A stretch of DNA of 64,000 nucleotides, taken from NCBI GenBank assembly GCA_951217055.1, contig OX578279.1, positions 27,802,173 through 27,866,172 of the forward strand, given 5' to 3'. This document shows, in pieces, positions 1-11,440 of this stretch. The position numbers and the translations under genes were made by a program. The notes below the pieces were generated by a model, which saw nothing but the letters and a program-made list of their open reading frames with translations, was not told where the DNA came from and ran no database searches. Positions within the stretch are counted from its first letter, which is position 1, and every line of letters starts with the position of its first letter. The DNA comes from Gerris lacustris (taxonomy: Eukaryota; Arthropoda; Insecta; Hemiptera; Gerridae).

Positions 1-2700
1 CCTATGAGACATCATAGGAATATAGGATTCTATAGGAATGTTGTGGATGCCAACAATTTCTATATCCTCTCCATGCATTGTTGGTTGTGAAGCCTTGAAC
101 CAAGTTCACTTAGCTTTTTCACAGTATAAAAGTTTATCTCTATCTTCACTTGGGCAGCATTCAAGGGCATAACCCTAATTTTCAAAATATTAAAAATCCC
201 AGTTTTGGTGACACGCGACACGCGAGTGACGGACTGGTTTTATTATTATTATTGATTTATTTTTTCTTTTTTTTTTAGGTCAATACTATGTAAGACTAGT
301 TGTTTTTTATGCAGTGTACCCTAAAGCATCAAAATAATTAATGAAATTGACTTTTTGTGGGCAGTCTAGCGCAATTTGATTAAGAAAGTTATTGGCGATA
401 AGCAATGAAAATAATTTAACTAACAACATTAAGCCCATTTCTCTCAGCATCCAATTCCCAATCTCTTTCACCTCTGCTCTTGAAGTAAATGCTCTTCAGG
501 GCTCAAACTCATGTTTAATTAAAAATCTTATAGAAAAAACTAAGTCTCGGACTGTTGGTCACGCGATTTAGGTTAATCTTATTTATCTTTTCTTTTTCTT
601 TTTTTTTTAAATATCTTATTTATAAGATATTTTTTTAATTTGAGAATAAAGAAGTAGGAGAAATAATAGTAATAGAACTAGTTTGAAGTTTGAACAAATA
701 TTAGCTTTATTTAGTTCATTTTAACTACAACTTATAAAATATTGTACATATTCAACGTAACGCTTAGACATATTAAAAATCATAAAATCATTAGAAAACG
801 AAATCATAAGATTTTAATGTTAGGATGTTTACTAGCCATGCAAAAGCTATGATTTCGAAATGTCATTTTATTTTTTTATTTTTTTTGATGTGTTAAATTG
901 CACGCCACTTGCGTGACCTACAATTAAAATACGCACCATAGTGACGAGTGACGGGGAATAGCTGACTATAAAGAAAGAGAAAGAAGTACTTCCGTCTCCG
1001 GGCTCGGAGGATGCTGATGGCTTCTCACATGTATATGAGAGCTGTTCCCTTTCTCCCCACCCCGCTAACAACAAAAGACCCTTTCTCACGTCTCCTTTTG
1101 TCCAAATCGTCACTCCCGTGACTCTTATTCTGGAAAGTTCAGGACACACACTTTATCTCCATCAATGAAAAATCGATGTGTCTAAGAAAATATTTGCACC
1201 TTATTACGTCATCTACATAAGTAATTTTGAAGTTAGGTCCCTGCCCTAATTTTTTAAGTTCATATTTTTTTTAACTAAAATCGTCACTGCAAATTTTCGA
1301 AATGCACTCCGGACAGCTACTTTTGTTAACTTTTCCCAAGAAAAATATATATATTTTTTTTTTTATTTGTAATAATTTTTTAACATTTGATAGCTCAAAA
1401 TGTACACTGCTTTGAGACGAACTCAATGATTCTTGGTAGGTTGAGATTAGAAAAAAACCCTATTCCGTAGAGCTTCTGGTAACCTCCGGACAGCAAAGTG
1501 ACAGTTTATTTGAGAATGATCTGTACCTGCTTTTAACGTTAATAATATTAAGAAAATTAGTTATCAAGCATCAATATAATACAGAGGTTCTTGATTAAAG
1601 CCAATAATAATGAACTCAGTATGTTTTTACATTATAATAATAAATAAAAGTTGTACTAATCAAGAAAGCAATATATACCTATATTGTATATTTATATTGG
1701 AAATATAAATGTTTCTGTTTATTTAAAAAAAAAAACAGCCAAATGACCCCAGTAAAGATCTAAAATAAATATCAATTAGGTACTTACTTATATTACTTAT
1801 TACATAATTAAATGTTTTATGTTATTACTGCACTCTTAGTACAATTTAATTGTCACAAAAAAAACTAAATAATTATGGAATATAGTATATGAATTATATT
1901 ATAGGAAATTTTAAAATTAGGAATGTGAACAGCAATTTTATTTAACATTTTGGAACAAATCTTTTAGACGCCCCAGGTCTTGTTGTTCGTCTGACTTTTA
2001 CTGAGAGAAAGCAATTTTTCTCAGATTTCCTTGTCAAGAGAAAAACTATTGACTATTACTCAGGTGACGTCAGTTAGGATGCGGCCACATATTATGTTCA
2101 ACACTTAAAATCTTATGTTTCTGGGAATGTTTTTTCCTCTCGCTAAGAAGTAAGTTATTTCATGTCTAAGGATAAGAAAAATTTTCAAAACTCGACCTTA
2201 ACTTAGCCATCTTGCCTCAGTGTGGTACAAAACATACCCATACTTTTATATGAGCTCTTAAAAAGAATTCTTGAAACATCCCGATGATTTTATTCACGTT
2301 ATATTCTAAATTTACAATTTTAACTGCATTTTTTATTACATAATTTTGTTCAGTAGTTGTGAGTCGTAATTCGCCACTCAAATATTGAAGGCGTTCGCGT
2401 TCAACTACCTGCCTTACGTTTTTTATTTTGTAGGCTCTTGATTTTTTCTAGCTACATGAGATACCGGGCTGAAGTATCGCTAGTGTTATTTACGGTCGAG
2501 GGCTGCACAAACGTATTCTAGGGGCGCACAGTGAATATCCCTCTTCTAGACCTTAGACAATATAATAAACGGATTAAACCAGCACTTGATGCTTTACATC
2601 CTCTTTCTTAGTCTTAAGTTTTGAGCGTCCTTGGAGCTCTTCTTCAGGCTATGTAACAGAGCTACCTTGATTTGACACCTTTCCGATTTTAATTTAGATA
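1..2700. other. AT-rich stretch with no recognised gene
   Basis: I see no gene or clear mobile element here. Short open frames exist, including a 93-codon one on the minus strand at 868-1149 over a GC-richer patch (about 940-1140), but its translation resembles no family I know and it lies in otherwise noncoding DNA. Two nearby segments, at about 1308 and 1481, share the string CTCCGGACAGC, which hints at a short repeated fragment. Confidence 0.6.
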
Positions 2701-2702
2701 AA

Positions 2703-3170
2703 TCTTACTTTCTCATTTATATAGTATATATGTATATTGTATATAGAGAAAGTATTGCATAGCAAATGTGTAAATATTCGATTTTATGATTTTGATCCAA
2801 TAATGGGAATTTAAAAAAAAAATGTGTATGTATGTAGATGAGTGGAGTCTAAATTACTGAACCAAATTCAATTTCGTGAACACTATCAAGAAATTAATTA
2901 TAGCTTTAAATTTTTATTACATCCATTTTGAAGACTTCAAGGAAAATTCATGCTAAATTTCAAGAAAAAAAAATAATAAAAAATTAAATAATAAATCATG
3001 TATGTACATAGATTTTTATGACTTCAAGGAACATCCATGCCAAATTTTAACGAAATTGAAAAACGTGTTGGGTCCTGACTTTGTATCAAACAAATGTTCA
3101 GATAGACAGATGCTTGAAATCATCCATGAAAAAAAAAAAACTTCATTTCCCAGTTGGATCACATGATTTT
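2703..3170 (+). repeat. CTTTCTC-hairpin repeat, copy 1 (diverged)
   Basis: This is the first of three consecutive copies of an interspersed repeat. It opens with a TTTCTC...GAGAAAG hairpin around 2710-2750, followed by a segment like GATTTTGAT. Further on it carries a block like GTGGAGTCTAAATTACTGA and one like AGAAATTAATTATAGCTTTA. The same order of blocks is seen in the cleaner copies at 3177, 3637 and 8240. The class of the repeat is unknown to me. It has no coding potential. Confidence 0.6.
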
Positions 3171-3173
3171 TAT

Positions 3174-3600
3174 GTACTTTCTCATATAAATAGAAAGTAT
3201 TTTGATGGCGCGAAAATTTGACTTTTAGATTTTGATGGATTTATACGTTTTGAGGTCCCTGTGTAAAAAAAAGTGTTTTTTAAAAAACGTCTGTCTGTCT
3301 TCTATGCAGACGTGTGGAGCCTAACTATTGGGCGATTTTTGACGAAATTTGGCTTATATGTTCAGAAAAATCTTACCCCGAGGTGAAATCAAGAAATAAA
3401 TTTTAGCTCCAACTTTGGAGGCACAACCCCCCAAAACTCTGAAAAAATGTTTTCTCTCAGAAACGGTTTCGACGATTTTTATATAAAATGTAGTCCATTT
3501 TAATACGAATCTAACTATATAAGCCGTATGTGGAGCATTTACGATAAAAAACAACGTTAAAATGTCTTACAGTAAATTACCTTGTGACATTATAGTAACT
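3174..3600 (+). repeat. CTTTCTC-hairpin repeat, copy 2
   Basis: A better-preserved copy. It begins with the hairpin ACTTTCTCATATAAATAGAA (start 3177), then GATGGCGCGAAAATTTGA, a CTGTCTGTC stretch (about 3290), GTGTGGAGCCTAACTATTG, a block ending in AGCTCCAACTTTGGAGGC, and an AGAAACGGTTTCGACG block. The same ordered blocks recur in at least seven places in this window on both strands. Open frames on either strand are by-products of the repeat. Confidence 0.7.
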
Positions 3601-3626
3601 TTACTTTCTTACGAACACAGTATGTA

Positions 3627-4110
3627 TATATATAAAGAGAAAGTATTGAGATGGCACGAAAATTCGATTTTGAGATTTTGATGGATTTAAGCGTTTTGAG
3701 GTCTCCTTTTTGTTTGTTGAGTTTTAAATGGCTGTCTGTCGTCTGCAGTCTGTGCAGAGATGTGTACCCTAAACGTTTAGGATTAAATTTGGCATACATG
3801 ATCAGTAAAATAAAATCCCAAGGCGAAATCAAGAAATAAATTGTAGGTTTAAATTTGGGGGTGCTACACCCCAAAAACTGAAAAATGTGAAAAAAATCAT
3901 TACCCGAAAACGGTTCCGACGTTTTTGATTTATTAATTCTAAAATGTATTCGAATCTAACCAAACAAGTAATTTTCCCGGAAAAAATCTGGATAGATATT
4001 GATGAAAAATTTAAATGAATAAATAAATGAAAATAAATAAGTTTATAGAGAATGGAAAACAACCAACTTTTGAGCAATTTTTAAATATAATTTAAAAGAA
4101 ATCAATAAAA
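3627..4110 (+). repeat. CTTTCTC-hairpin repeat, copy 3
   Basis: Third copy in the row. It starts AAAGAGAAAGTATTGAGATG and carries the GCACGAAAATTCGATTTTGA, CTGTCTGTCGTCTGCAG, GTGCTACACCCCAAAAACTG and AAAACGGTTCCGACG blocks in the same order as copy 2. Three same-orientation copies in about 1.4 kb suggest tandem duplication or insertion preference for its own hairpin end. Confidence 0.7.
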
Positions 4111-4483
4111 TTAGTTATTGAGGAATTTAAATGCAGTGTCAATATCTATTTAAGAAAGTTTTGTTTGATTTATCGGACCGACTTTTTCAATAAGAGGGAC
4201 AAATAACACTTATTCGCTTCCATTGATAAGCTTTGTTGATCATAAGAATAACTCAGGGACCCAGGGACGAGATACTTGCAATCGCAAGGTCTAAGTTTTT
4301 TTTGCCTAACCCTTTTATACAGAATTCCGACTACTACCTCCCAATTATTTTCCTTAATTTCGTTTAAATTTCATCATAATATATCGGTTCCTTTATAGAT
4401 ATATATTTGAACTGTGTTATATGCTTGACTTAGTCACAGCTTCACATAAGCAGCTACCCATTTATGTAATGCTGAGTGAACAT

Positions 4484-4502
4484 CGGGGGGGGGGGGGGGG
4501 GG
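4484..4502 (+). repeat. Poly-G run
   Basis: An uninterrupted run of about 19 G residues followed by two nearby copies of the string GGGAATTAAACCTA. The surrounding DNA (4110-4690) has no recognisable gene. The run length may be unreliable in sequencing. Confidence 0.9.
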
Positions 4503-4698
4503 AATTAAACCTATCCGGGAATTAAACCTAGTCAACAACCAGCTAAACGAAAACAAACTGTAAAACACAAACACAAACGAGAGAGGGAGAAAAAAAATTA
4601 TTATCTTTAAAGATAAGTTTTAATGCAAGTTACCTATTAAATACTATTTTTTTTTCTCTTATTAGTGGTTATGCGTCAGTGAAAAAAATTATAAGAAA

Positions 4699-4835
4699 TA
4701 ATAGTATATTATGTTACTAGGCTGTGAAGTGAGTTTTTTCTTTACCGCGGCAATTACATTTACTGTCGAGCGAAGCGAGACAGTAAATATTGCCAAGGTA
4801 AAGAAAAAACACTTCACAGTCGCGTAGCATATACT
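4699..4835. repeat. Imperfect palindrome around GAGCGAAGCGAG
   Basis: Two inverted arms of roughly 60 bases flank a GAGCGAAGCGAG centre (about 4768-4779). Matching arm pieces include AAGTGAGTTTTTTCTTTACC with GGTAAAGAAAAAACACTT, and TTTACTGTC with GACAGTAAA. Outer parts still pair as AATAATAGTATATTATG against CATATACTATTTTTT. It looks like a small fold-back or MITE. The flank 4836-5280 holds only short AT-rich repeats built on AAAGATTTTT. Confidence 0.7.
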
Positions 4836-5391
4836 ATTTTTTCCGAGGTAGCAGACGATAAAAAAACATTAAATATTAATCACTAATCAATATATAATAA
4901 TAAGAAATATTAGTATATACTTAAGACTTAAAAAAAGAAACCTTAAAAAGAGGTTACACTATAAGAAAAGATAAACAAAACGCATTGACATCTAGCGGAC
5001 TTTAATCGTACTAGAAGCATTTCTACAAAGACTGCAGCGGTACTAACGGAAGTTTTGACAACTACCCGCCGGACATAAAAAATCTTTTAGTTCCTAGGAC
5101 GTAAAAGATTTTTTCTTTACAGCTAGGAGTGATGAAAAGATTTTTTAAGTCCACGTAATGAAAAAGTGGATTTTAGCTATGTCTTTTAGGCTCTAAAGTT
5201 ACTATTTCACAGCCTACCACGGAAAAAAAATATTGTAAAACGTTGAAATTAACACCTTTCTATTTTTATTCTCTTTTTTATTCCATGAGACGTTTCGACC
5301 CTTTATAGGGTCATCTTCTGTAACTGTTTTTATTGAAATTATGTTATTTTATTATTAAAATGTTTCTGTAACGAAAATTATTATTAATTTA

Positions 5392-6150
5392 ACTAGGCAT
5401 CGCGTGGCTCTATCATTGAAGCGAGCGTATTGCAATAAAATACTGAATATTGAAATTTGTTAATCATGATGAATAATGTCATAGTTGAAGATAAGAGGAA
5501 GAGGGTAGTGAGGGGGTAGAGTGGGGGTACTCGGTATAAAGCTTTACTTCCTAAACAAACCTACACACTAACCACCCGTAATAGCTTTTAAACTAATATT
5601 ATAAATGTATCACTTCATTACTCAAATACTACTGCTTGTATCAAGTTGAAATTTTACATGCTTGTTTCAATTGTACTTTAGACGAAGTACATGAAGTTTT
5701 ATTAAAATCGTTACGTTAGAACGTAAGATATCGGTAAAAACGTTGTTTTCTCTATTTTAAACGTTTAGGTCCGCTTTAATAGTTTTAGCGTTCTTTATTA
5801 ATTCATAGCAGTGTCGTTGTTGGTTTTACTAAAAAATGTTATTTGAAAAAAATGTTCGTGTCATCGAATAGGTGATGATAGAATTTTTTCCCGTCCTGAA
5901 ATTCCAATTTTAAATTTGAAGCTCACGTTTACGCGAGCATTGCGCGCGAACTCTTGGACGGATCACGCTGTCCAACGAACTTAGCCTGAGTATTAGTAAA
6001 AGAAAGATGTATACCAAATTTCAACTATATCGGTCAACTTTTACTCAAGTTATCGTCGGACACGTAAACGTTACACACAGACAGACAGACAGACAAGATG
6101 CATATTTCGTTGAATGTAAGAAGCTCGCTTACGCTCGCTTCAATTATTGA
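5392..6150 (+). mobile_element. Element family starting ACTAGGCATCGCGTGG, copy 1
   Basis: About 760 bases with subterminal inverted repeats GAAGCGAGCGTA (about 5419) and TACGCTCGCTTC (about 6130). The middle includes AGAACGTAAGATATCGGTAA, GTGTCGTTGTTGGTTTTACT and CGTTTACGCGAGC, all found again in the same order at 42335-43034 and, reversed, at 50050-50690. A short GACA run lies at 6078-6094. It is nested in the 5.28-7.05 kb fold-back. No transposase is visible; probably a non-autonomous DNA element. Confidence 0.7.
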
Positions 6151-6346
6151 AATATCATTTTACTATATTTAACTTAATTAAAATCCCAAGACCCTCTGTC
6201 ATGGAGTTAGTTATTTTATTTCACCTCTAATTTGTAAGTAACTACAATTTTTAATTTGCTGATTAGTAATTATTATCAATTTAATTTATTATGTTGTTTT
6301 GTTTAATTAATTGTTAGAATGGGAACTGATAATAATGTAAAATTAT

Positions 6347-6887
6347 TTTTGTAAACTGATGATTTCTCCTTAACCTGGTCTTTTGGGTACGATATATTTT
6401 CGTTTAAAAATTAAAATTTAAACATGTTGAACATTTCGCTATATTTCAACCCCCTTGGGTCATTTTCAAGCTTTTTACAAATTTTTCATTTAATCCAGGT
6501 ATTAAATCATTTAATCACAGTTCTAGTTAACATTTTTAACACATTTCTACTTCATTCAGTAATATTACAGCTAAAATTCTCGTAAGAATCTTTGTCTAAA
6601 AAGTTAAAAAAAAAAGAACTTTTTAAAGAACTTTTTAGACAAAGATTCTTACGAGAATTTTAGCTGTAATATTACTGAATTAAGTAGAAATGTGTTAAAA
6701 ATGTTAACTAGAACTGTGATTAAATGATGTAATACCTGGATTAAATGAAAAATTTGTAAAAAGCTTGAAAATGACCCAAAGGGGTTGAAATATAGCGAAA
6801 TGTACAACATGTTTAAATTTTAATTTTTAAACGAAAATATATCGTACCCAAAAGACCAAGTTAAGGAGAAATCCTCAGTTTACAAAT
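6347..6887. repeat. Long near-perfect internal palindrome
   Basis: Arms of about 260 bases (6347-6605 and 6625-6887) are inverted copies around a short A-rich centre containing AGAACTTTTTAAAGAAC. Matching pieces include CAAAGATTCTTACGAGAATT on the right against AATTCTCGTAAGAATCTTTG on the left, and ACGATATATTTTCG with its complement further out. Only scattered mismatches are seen. It is part of the 5.28-7.05 kb fold-back and could form a long hairpin RNA or DNA cruciform. Confidence 0.85.
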
Positions 6888-7006
6888 ATATATAGACTAT
6901 ATATATTTGTAAATAGACTCTATATATGTTTGTATATTTATTATAGAGGGTAATAATATACTAAAAAAATGTAAAATTATCTTAATGTTACTTTAGAAAT
7001 AAAGTA

Positions 7007-7050
7007 CTATGACAGAAGATGACCCTATAAAGGGTCGAAACGTCTCATGG
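7007..7050 (+). ncRNA. Hammerhead-ribozyme-like motif, degenerate
   Basis: The order of parts matches a type I hammerhead: stem I CUAUGA (7007-7012), core CAGAAGA (7013-7019; consensus CUGANGA, so one change), an extra U, stem II GACCCU/AGGGUC closing an AUAA loop (7021-7036), GAAA (7037-7040), CGUC, then stem I partner UCAUGG (7045-7050). Such ribozymes are known in Penelope-like elements. The core change and the extra U make activity unlikely. The inverted copy at 5283-5321 keeps the same stem II on the minus strand. Confidence 0.4.
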
Positions 7051-7785
7051 ATTAAAATGAGTTAAATGTTACTTATTACACCTAAGCCATCCATTAACAT
7101 AAAATATTAAAAAATAAAAATTATTGATAACATTCGCAAACCAAAAATGAAACCAGGTCCTAAATAAATATGCTAGTTTATTTTTATAGGAATATAATTA
7201 AATCTTAACTATTTTTTCTTATTTATTTAACTACTATTTATTTTATCTCCTTAAGCTCTGACTCCCCTTCCGCATATTGCAAAGTCTCCTACCGTCGCCA
7301 TAAATACTAAATACGCGTTTGGAATTTACGTGCAACGTGAATGAATGGAGTGCTTTATCAAGATATGAGGTCCGGTAATAGAGGCAGGTGTCCCTGTCCA
7401 TTGCATACTACTTTATAATTCATTCTCGCTAACTTGCCTGACCTCTTGGAATATTCTGAAATATTATAGATTTCCCCACCCATTATTCAATTTACATGTC
7501 CTGCATGTTGAACTAGAAAATTAATGCTGCCGGCTTTATTATTAGGCTCAGAATCCCAATATTTTGTGGTTATTAATAATTAACATATATTTTAGATGTA
7601 GGTATGTCGATGGAATTCATCTTTAAGGGTTAAAATAAATGGTCTTTCCTCGTAAAATAATAATTGTTTATTTAACAAAGCAGTTTTTAGCTTTTACAAG
7701 GCACGCATGCAATTAAGTGTCCACAGGGCCAATATAAGTGTGATTGCAGAAGAAATAAAGGTTAAATGCTACCAACTGGGTGCAC
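7051..7785. other. No recognised feature
   Basis: AT-rich DNA between repeats. I see no gene, RNA or clear element other than the decaying flank of the preceding fold-back (to about 7090). Confidence 0.6.
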
Positions 7786-7789
7786 TGTA

Positions 7790-8030
7790 CTAATATTTTC
7801 AAAAAGAGTTTTCCTTATTTCGATGGATTTACACTTTAGATACCCAATTTCCGCACTTTTTAAAATTGTATCTATTGTTTCATTTTTGTGGAGGCGTGAA
7901 AAATGAGCTACTGAACCGCAATTTAAACGATATTTGGCTGACATATTATTAAAGATATTCATTTTAGCTTTAAATTTGAAATCCCTGCACTTCCTAAAAG
8001 TACAGAAACTACGGTTTTTTCCTCTCAAAA
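7790..8030 (+). repeat. CTTTCTC-hairpin repeat, strongly diverged fragment
   Basis: This segment keeps a block like ATTTCGATGGATTTACACTT, then GTGGAGGCGTGAAAAATGAG, and TTCATTTTAGCTTTAAATTT, in the same order as the repeat copies at 3174 and 3627. An 88-codon minus-strand open frame runs across it, but the repeat match explains the sequence better than a gene does. Confidence 0.5.
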
Positions 8031-8192
8031 ATGTTCAGACAATGGACTACTAATAGAAAAAATCGGTCCGAGACAACTCAGACAAACTTTCTCATATACG
8101 AGTTCATAATTACATAGCCCAGTGTTTTCCATTTATTAGTTTTCGTATGTACATTTAATTATTATTGAACATTTCATCAAAATTAATCATAA

Positions 8193-8262
8193 AAATAACT
8201 TCTCCTGGGCGGGGAATCAAACCCGGGCTCTCTCCGTCCGCGTTTTAAGCTATTTTCTCAGG
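8193..8262 (-). mobile_element. tRNA-like SINE fragment
   Basis: On the minus strand the string GGGTTTGATTCCCCGCCCAG (near 8200-8222) resembles a tRNA T-arm and pol III box B (consensus GGTTCGANTCC, one change). It is preceded by GCGGACGGAGAGAGCC and a possible box A-like TAGCTTAAA. This is a different tRNA-like unit from the SINE pair at 14161 and 22672. No complete cloverleaf is visible, so I call it a fragment or pol III promoter relic, not a tRNA gene. Confidence 0.35.
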
Positions 8263-8663
8263 AACTAGATTTTTCCCGGGAAAACGGCTTATATCGTTGG
8301 ATTCGTATTCCAATGGACTACATTTTAGAATTTTTTAATCAAAATCGTCGGAACCGTTTTCGAGAAATAATTTTTTTTCAGAGTTTTTGGGGGGTAGCGC
8401 CCCCAAATTTAGAGCTAAAATTCATTTCTCGATTTCGCCTCGGGGTATGATTTTTCTGAACATGTATGACAAATTTCGTCAAAATCGGCCCAGTAGTTTA
8501 GGCTCCAGGCGTCTGCACAGACGACAGACGACAGACGACAGACGACGGACAGACATTTTTTAAAAACCTCTTTTTTGGACTCAGGGGACCTCAAAACGTT
8601 TAAATCCATCAAAATCGAATTTTCGCGCCATCACAATACTTTCTCTTTATATGAGAAAGTAAA
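8263..8663 (-). repeat. CTTTCTC-hairpin repeat, minus-strand copy
   Basis: A well-preserved reversed copy. Reading left to right it shows the family end (TTCCCGGGAAAACGG, AACCGTTTTCGAGAAATAA), the GGGGGTAGCGCCCCCAAA hairpin, a run of about five ACAGACG units (8518-8552), and finally TTTTCGCGCCATCACAATAC and the terminal hairpin TTTCTCTTTATATGAGAAAG. It is a useful reference copy for the family. Confidence 0.75.
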
Positions 8664-10020
8664 AAATAGCCCAATTAATGCCTCGTTCACCCACTGCCTT
8701 ACACTGCATAGCACAGTCGGTCAATCACTAATGCCTTGTCCATGGATAAAATGGATAGGCACCGCAGAAAAAGTTCCTTTAGTGGTCCGGCTGAGAAAGC
8801 TTAAACAAAAAGTTTGGGTGAATTCATTAATAAGTAAGCAAATATTAAGATGTAAGGAAATGCTAAAAACAAATGCAAAGATTTTATGAATGAAAAGATT
8901 AATTGTTATTTATTTTTTTGAAGAAAATTATTGCGGCTGTTATAATTTATAATGTAATAGTTTTAGAATAGGCAAATAGGTGGAGTTGATATCAGTGATA
9001 AGGAGAAAGCTAATGCCTTTTCTCAAAAATTTAATTAATTTAAAATTTAATTTGAAATATTTTTGGAGAACATATTAACCAGCATTAAATAACAAATTAC
9101 CTCGGAAGACGAAAAAGAGAGACTGTTCCTCTAAATTGAATGTAAGGAACAAAGACGCGGCTTTTAAACAGCTCGTACGAACGCTGCCATTGTCTTTGCC
9201 TCATCTTTGGGTGTTCTATTCCGCAGGCGGTTATCGCGCAACCTTGGAAATAAAACCAGTCGTGTTTTTTAATACATTGAGTTATTGCGCCGTGAGTACG
9301 ACTGTTATACCGGTAGTGAGTATACGCAACAAATTCCATTAAAATCCATGGTGCGTTACATAACATTAGTTGTTTCTTCACAGCGACTAAGCTATCGAAA
9401 CCGCTCGTGTGAACGGGGCTAAATTTCAATGAAAAATATGTTGCTTATACTAAGTGTTTCCTAAAAAAAACATAATATCAGAGAAAAAGAGTCAGAATCT
9501 ATAACTAATTATTTGTAGAAATATCAGAATACTTAGTGTGGAGGTTCCGTTTGACTCGTACTTCCAAAAACCAAACCGTCACCGTCGTTCACCGAAAAAC
9601 TAAGCTATTATTTATTTATTAAAATACCAGAATGTTTGTCCAAGTTGACGAAGGTTTAGAGCTATATGAAGGCCGCAACGATCATTTCAATGTCAGAATT
9701 TGAGTTTAAATATATCTTGAAATATGATAATTTATACTTATTTACTTCTATTAAGAGTTTTCGTGACCAAAAGCATTGCCACAAGATTAAAGTTACTTTG
9801 GTTAGTTGCTTCTAAAGAGTAAATAACCATTGCCCTTTTAATGTTGTTTACTTCTCTATTTCAGTCTCTACAAATCGGCCAGCTCCTTTCATGCAATATC
9901 TTCTGACTTACGTACTCTAATGGCCTTATTTGTATGTGCACGAAACGTCAAGCACCTTTCAACATAAATAATAAGTAAGGTTTTTTTTACACACTATATT
10001 TTAAAATTTAGAACATTATA
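8664..10020. other. No recognised gene; GC-richer patch at 9110-9425
   Basis: Within this AT-rich span, 9110-9425 is richer in GC and is open on both strands (110 codons minus, 68 codons plus). The minus frame starts MKFSPVHTSGFDSLVAV. I recognise no domain in either frame. The patch contains CGTTCACACGAGCGG at its right edge, the kind of string common in DNA-transposon ends, but I could not find a matching left end. Confidence 0.45.
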
Positions 10021-10083
10021 TATACATATATATATTATATATATATATATACATATATATATACATTATATATATACATATAC

Positions 10084-10149
<66 letters not shown>

Positions 10150-10150
10150 T
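10018..10150. repeat. (AT)n array with short interruptions
   Basis: AT dinucleotides interrupted by ATACAT pieces up to about 10087, then a clean array to 10131, GTATATAT, and more AT to 10150. It forms the outer left border of the palindrome at 10149-10437. Confidence 0.9.
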
Positions 10151-10233
10151 ACAAACGAACCCTTCACAATTTTTTTTAATTGTTCGTGGAGAGGCGTTCG
10201 TGAGAATATTCCGGTTGATATCAACTTTACTTG

Positions 10234-10326
<93 letters not shown>

Positions 10327-10437
10327 AAAAAATAATATTTGGTGGAATAGCAAGTAAAGTTGATATCAACAGTAATATTCTCACGAACGCCTCTCCACGA
10401 ACAATTAAAAAAAAAATTGTGAAGGGTTCGTTTGTAT
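10149..10437. repeat. Palindrome enclosing an (AT)n array
   Basis: Left arm 10149-10236 begins ATACAAACGAACCCTTCACA and ends with ACTTTACTTGCTA. The right arm 10348-10437 is its reverse complement with few differences. The loop (10237-10347) is an (AT)n array of about 85 bases followed by TAAAGTAAAAAATAATATTT. Arms contain the restriction-like palindrome TTGATATCAA. No coding region; this matches the general design of the (AT)n-associated palindromes at 35.2 and 61.0 kb but shares no sequence with them that I can see. Confidence 0.85.
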
Positions 10438-10439
10438 CT

Positions 10440-11440
10440 TATTACATATAATTTCGCCAATACCAATTCTTAATTCACTTAGTTTGTCGTGAATGAAATA
10501 GTTAAAGCAAAAGTTGGACAAACATTTACAACTTTATGCATAAAATTAACTTAAAATTAAATCCTTTCATTAATTATGCATGCAACTAACTTTTCCTCTC
10601 TCTAACTAAGTTGTACTAAGAAAATAAATTTGTAAGTTAGTAAAACTTACAGATTTTAATAATTTATGTGTTTGTACTCTTCTGAGCAAGTTTAATTCTG
10701 TCTGGTGTGCAGGCCTCAGCAAAAACAGTTTAGGTTTTCGATTTGTGAATTAAATTGTTTGATAATTCTTTAAACTTTATTTTAGAAGTAGAAGTAACGT
10801 TTTTAAGCACGCTTTAAATCGTTAATTAGTTTTTCCGTGGCTAAAGTAATTAAAGCAAATTAGGGGTCGATCTAGTTAAGTGAAAGTTGTATATTTTATT
10901 ATAAATTAATTGATGGTGCATATTTTAAACATAAATATTTGAAATTTTATAGTTTATGTGTAGTGTTGCCTTTCTATTCGTCGCAAAATTTACATTTTCT
11001 GCATTCCTACTTTCTATAAGTTCAAAATTTCATGTTTACTCCAATTTATCAAACTTACTAATGTTTATTTATCATTAGTCAAATATTTTTTTGTTTTATC
11101 GTTTTTCGATTTGGTTGATATATAAAATAATTAGGGATATATGAACTCATATATTGATGGTACATTTCCATTTATATCCCCGTTTTAATCGAGAAAAGTT
11201 TAATCTTTTGTAGTTGATATGTAATTTTAATAATCGAAGTCGTTATTCCCTATTCGAACATTCAGTTCAGTCCGAATCACGGAACGTGAATATGAAAAAT
11301 TTTGCAAACTCCAAAACTTATGCCTCTTACCTACTAGTTGGCTAAAGATACTAACGGTTGTGAAAAGAGCATGGGACAAGCAGTTACTCTAATATTTTTG
11401 TATTGTGGACCGACGAGTTTATCTTTAAAGGGTAATTTTA
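10440..11440. other. No recognised feature
   Basis: AT-rich DNA. I see no gene, repeat family member or structured element here. Confidence 0.6.

Larger units (their letters stand above)
5283..7050. mobile_element. Large fold-back element with 39-bp terminal inverted repeats
   Basis: The left end (5283-5321) is the exact reverse complement of the right end (7012-7050), beginning CCATGAGACGTTTCGACC. Outside the right end, AGGTGTAA and GGATGG motifs in reverse match the ends of the 50776-51287 element, so the two are related. The interior contains a second, unrelated element (5392-6150) and a strong internal palindrome (6347-6887). The terminal repeat read on the + strand at 7007-7050 has a hammerhead-like layout, listed separately. 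No coding region is preserved. Non-autonomous element of uncertain class. Confidence 0.7.

Noticed and set aside
868..1149. 93-codon minus-strand frame
   Set aside because: No known domain, no supporting promoter or splice context, and located in a patch of mixed composition; nothing supports a gene.
9097..9429. 110-codon minus-strand frame
   Set aside because: Opposite-strand frame of 68 codons overlaps it and neither has a recognisable motif; open state fits the locally higher GC.
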